64,000 nucleotides of DNA from Struthidea cinerea (Eukaryota; Chordata; Aves; Passeriformes; Corcoracidae): positions 146,775 to 210,774 of the forward strand of contig VZTI01003895.1 of assembly GCA_013397865.1 (NCBI GenBank), written 5' to 3'. Position 1 is the first letter of the stretch; the number at the start of each line of letters is the position of its first letter. Positions 63,964-64,000 of the stretch are shown here, in pieces. The translations under genes and the position numbers were made by a program. Under the pieces are notes generated by a model. The model ran no database searches. It was not told the origin of the DNA and saw nothing but the letters and a program-made list of their open reading frames with translations.

Positions 63964-64000
63964 CCCCCCCCCCCCCCCCCACACACCACACACACACCCC
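63964..64000 (+). repeat. C-run of 17 followed by CA repeat
   Basis: Seventeen C (63964-63980) lead into an ACACACC/ACACAC repeat that reaches the window edge, so the full extent is not visible. Confidence 0.95.

Noticed and set aside
1..64000. tRNA, rRNA, spliceosomal RNA, CRISPR arrays, bacterial promoters or terminators, telomere arrays
   Set aside because: I looked for their typical sequence signatures on both strands and saw none. The prokaryotic categories do not fit a window of avian repeats.

Overview
This window looks like gene-poor nuclear DNA from a bird, probably a passerine. It is AT-rich by eye, and I recognise no protein-coding gene, no tRNA or rRNA, and nothing prokaryotic (no operons, CRISPR arrays or insertion sequences). 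The organism call rests on the interspersed repeats. There are several CR1 LINE 3' ends of the avian type, seen on both strands. There is one much older CR1 related to the lineages abundant in turtles and crocodilians. There are LTRs that resemble passerine endogenous-retrovirus families, one of which I recognise from memory as TguLTR5-like. I could not run any database search, so family names are recognition from memory.

Layout. 1-12.6 kb: unique AT-rich sequence with a probable MIR-type SINE relic (about 3020-3105), a long (CTTTT)n array (7562-7657) and an AT-rich palindrome (11368-11396). 12.6-18 kb: a CR1 fragment on the minus strand (12644-12772), a CR1 tail on the plus strand (16510-16566), and an ancient CR1 of about 1 kb (about 16880-17845). 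18-33 kb: unique sequence with a 44-base A-run, a CR1 tail (22166-22367), a C-run, a minus-strand CR1 tail (29534-29640) and a 33-base T-run. 33426-33502 is an assembly gap. 33.5-41.6 kb: unique AT-rich sequence with a possible TATA plus initiator pair (37707-37742).

41625-42253 is a well-bounded solo LTR flanked by the 5-bp duplication CTACT. 42.3-52.7 kb is featureless AT-rich sequence. 52711 to about 53190 is the only CpG-rich patch I noticed, best read as an old LTR. A 107-codon open frame of unknown meaning lies on the minus strand at 53808-54131. A perfect 12-bp inverted repeat (55768-55793) and a perfect 28-bp tandem duplication (57103-57158) follow. 60056 to about 60752 is a truncated TguLTR5-like LTR that runs directly into a CR1 ORF2 fragment (about 60753-61035). 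The window ends in a C-run and a CA repeat.

No genes are seen working together here. The window is most simply an intergenic desert or the inside of a very long intron. Any function would be regulatory and cannot be proved from one sequence. I did not find a convincing new biological system. The observations most worth checking are the LTR-CR1 fusion junction, the intact solo LTR, the CpG-rich LTR-like patch, the open frame beside it and the TATA/initiator pair.
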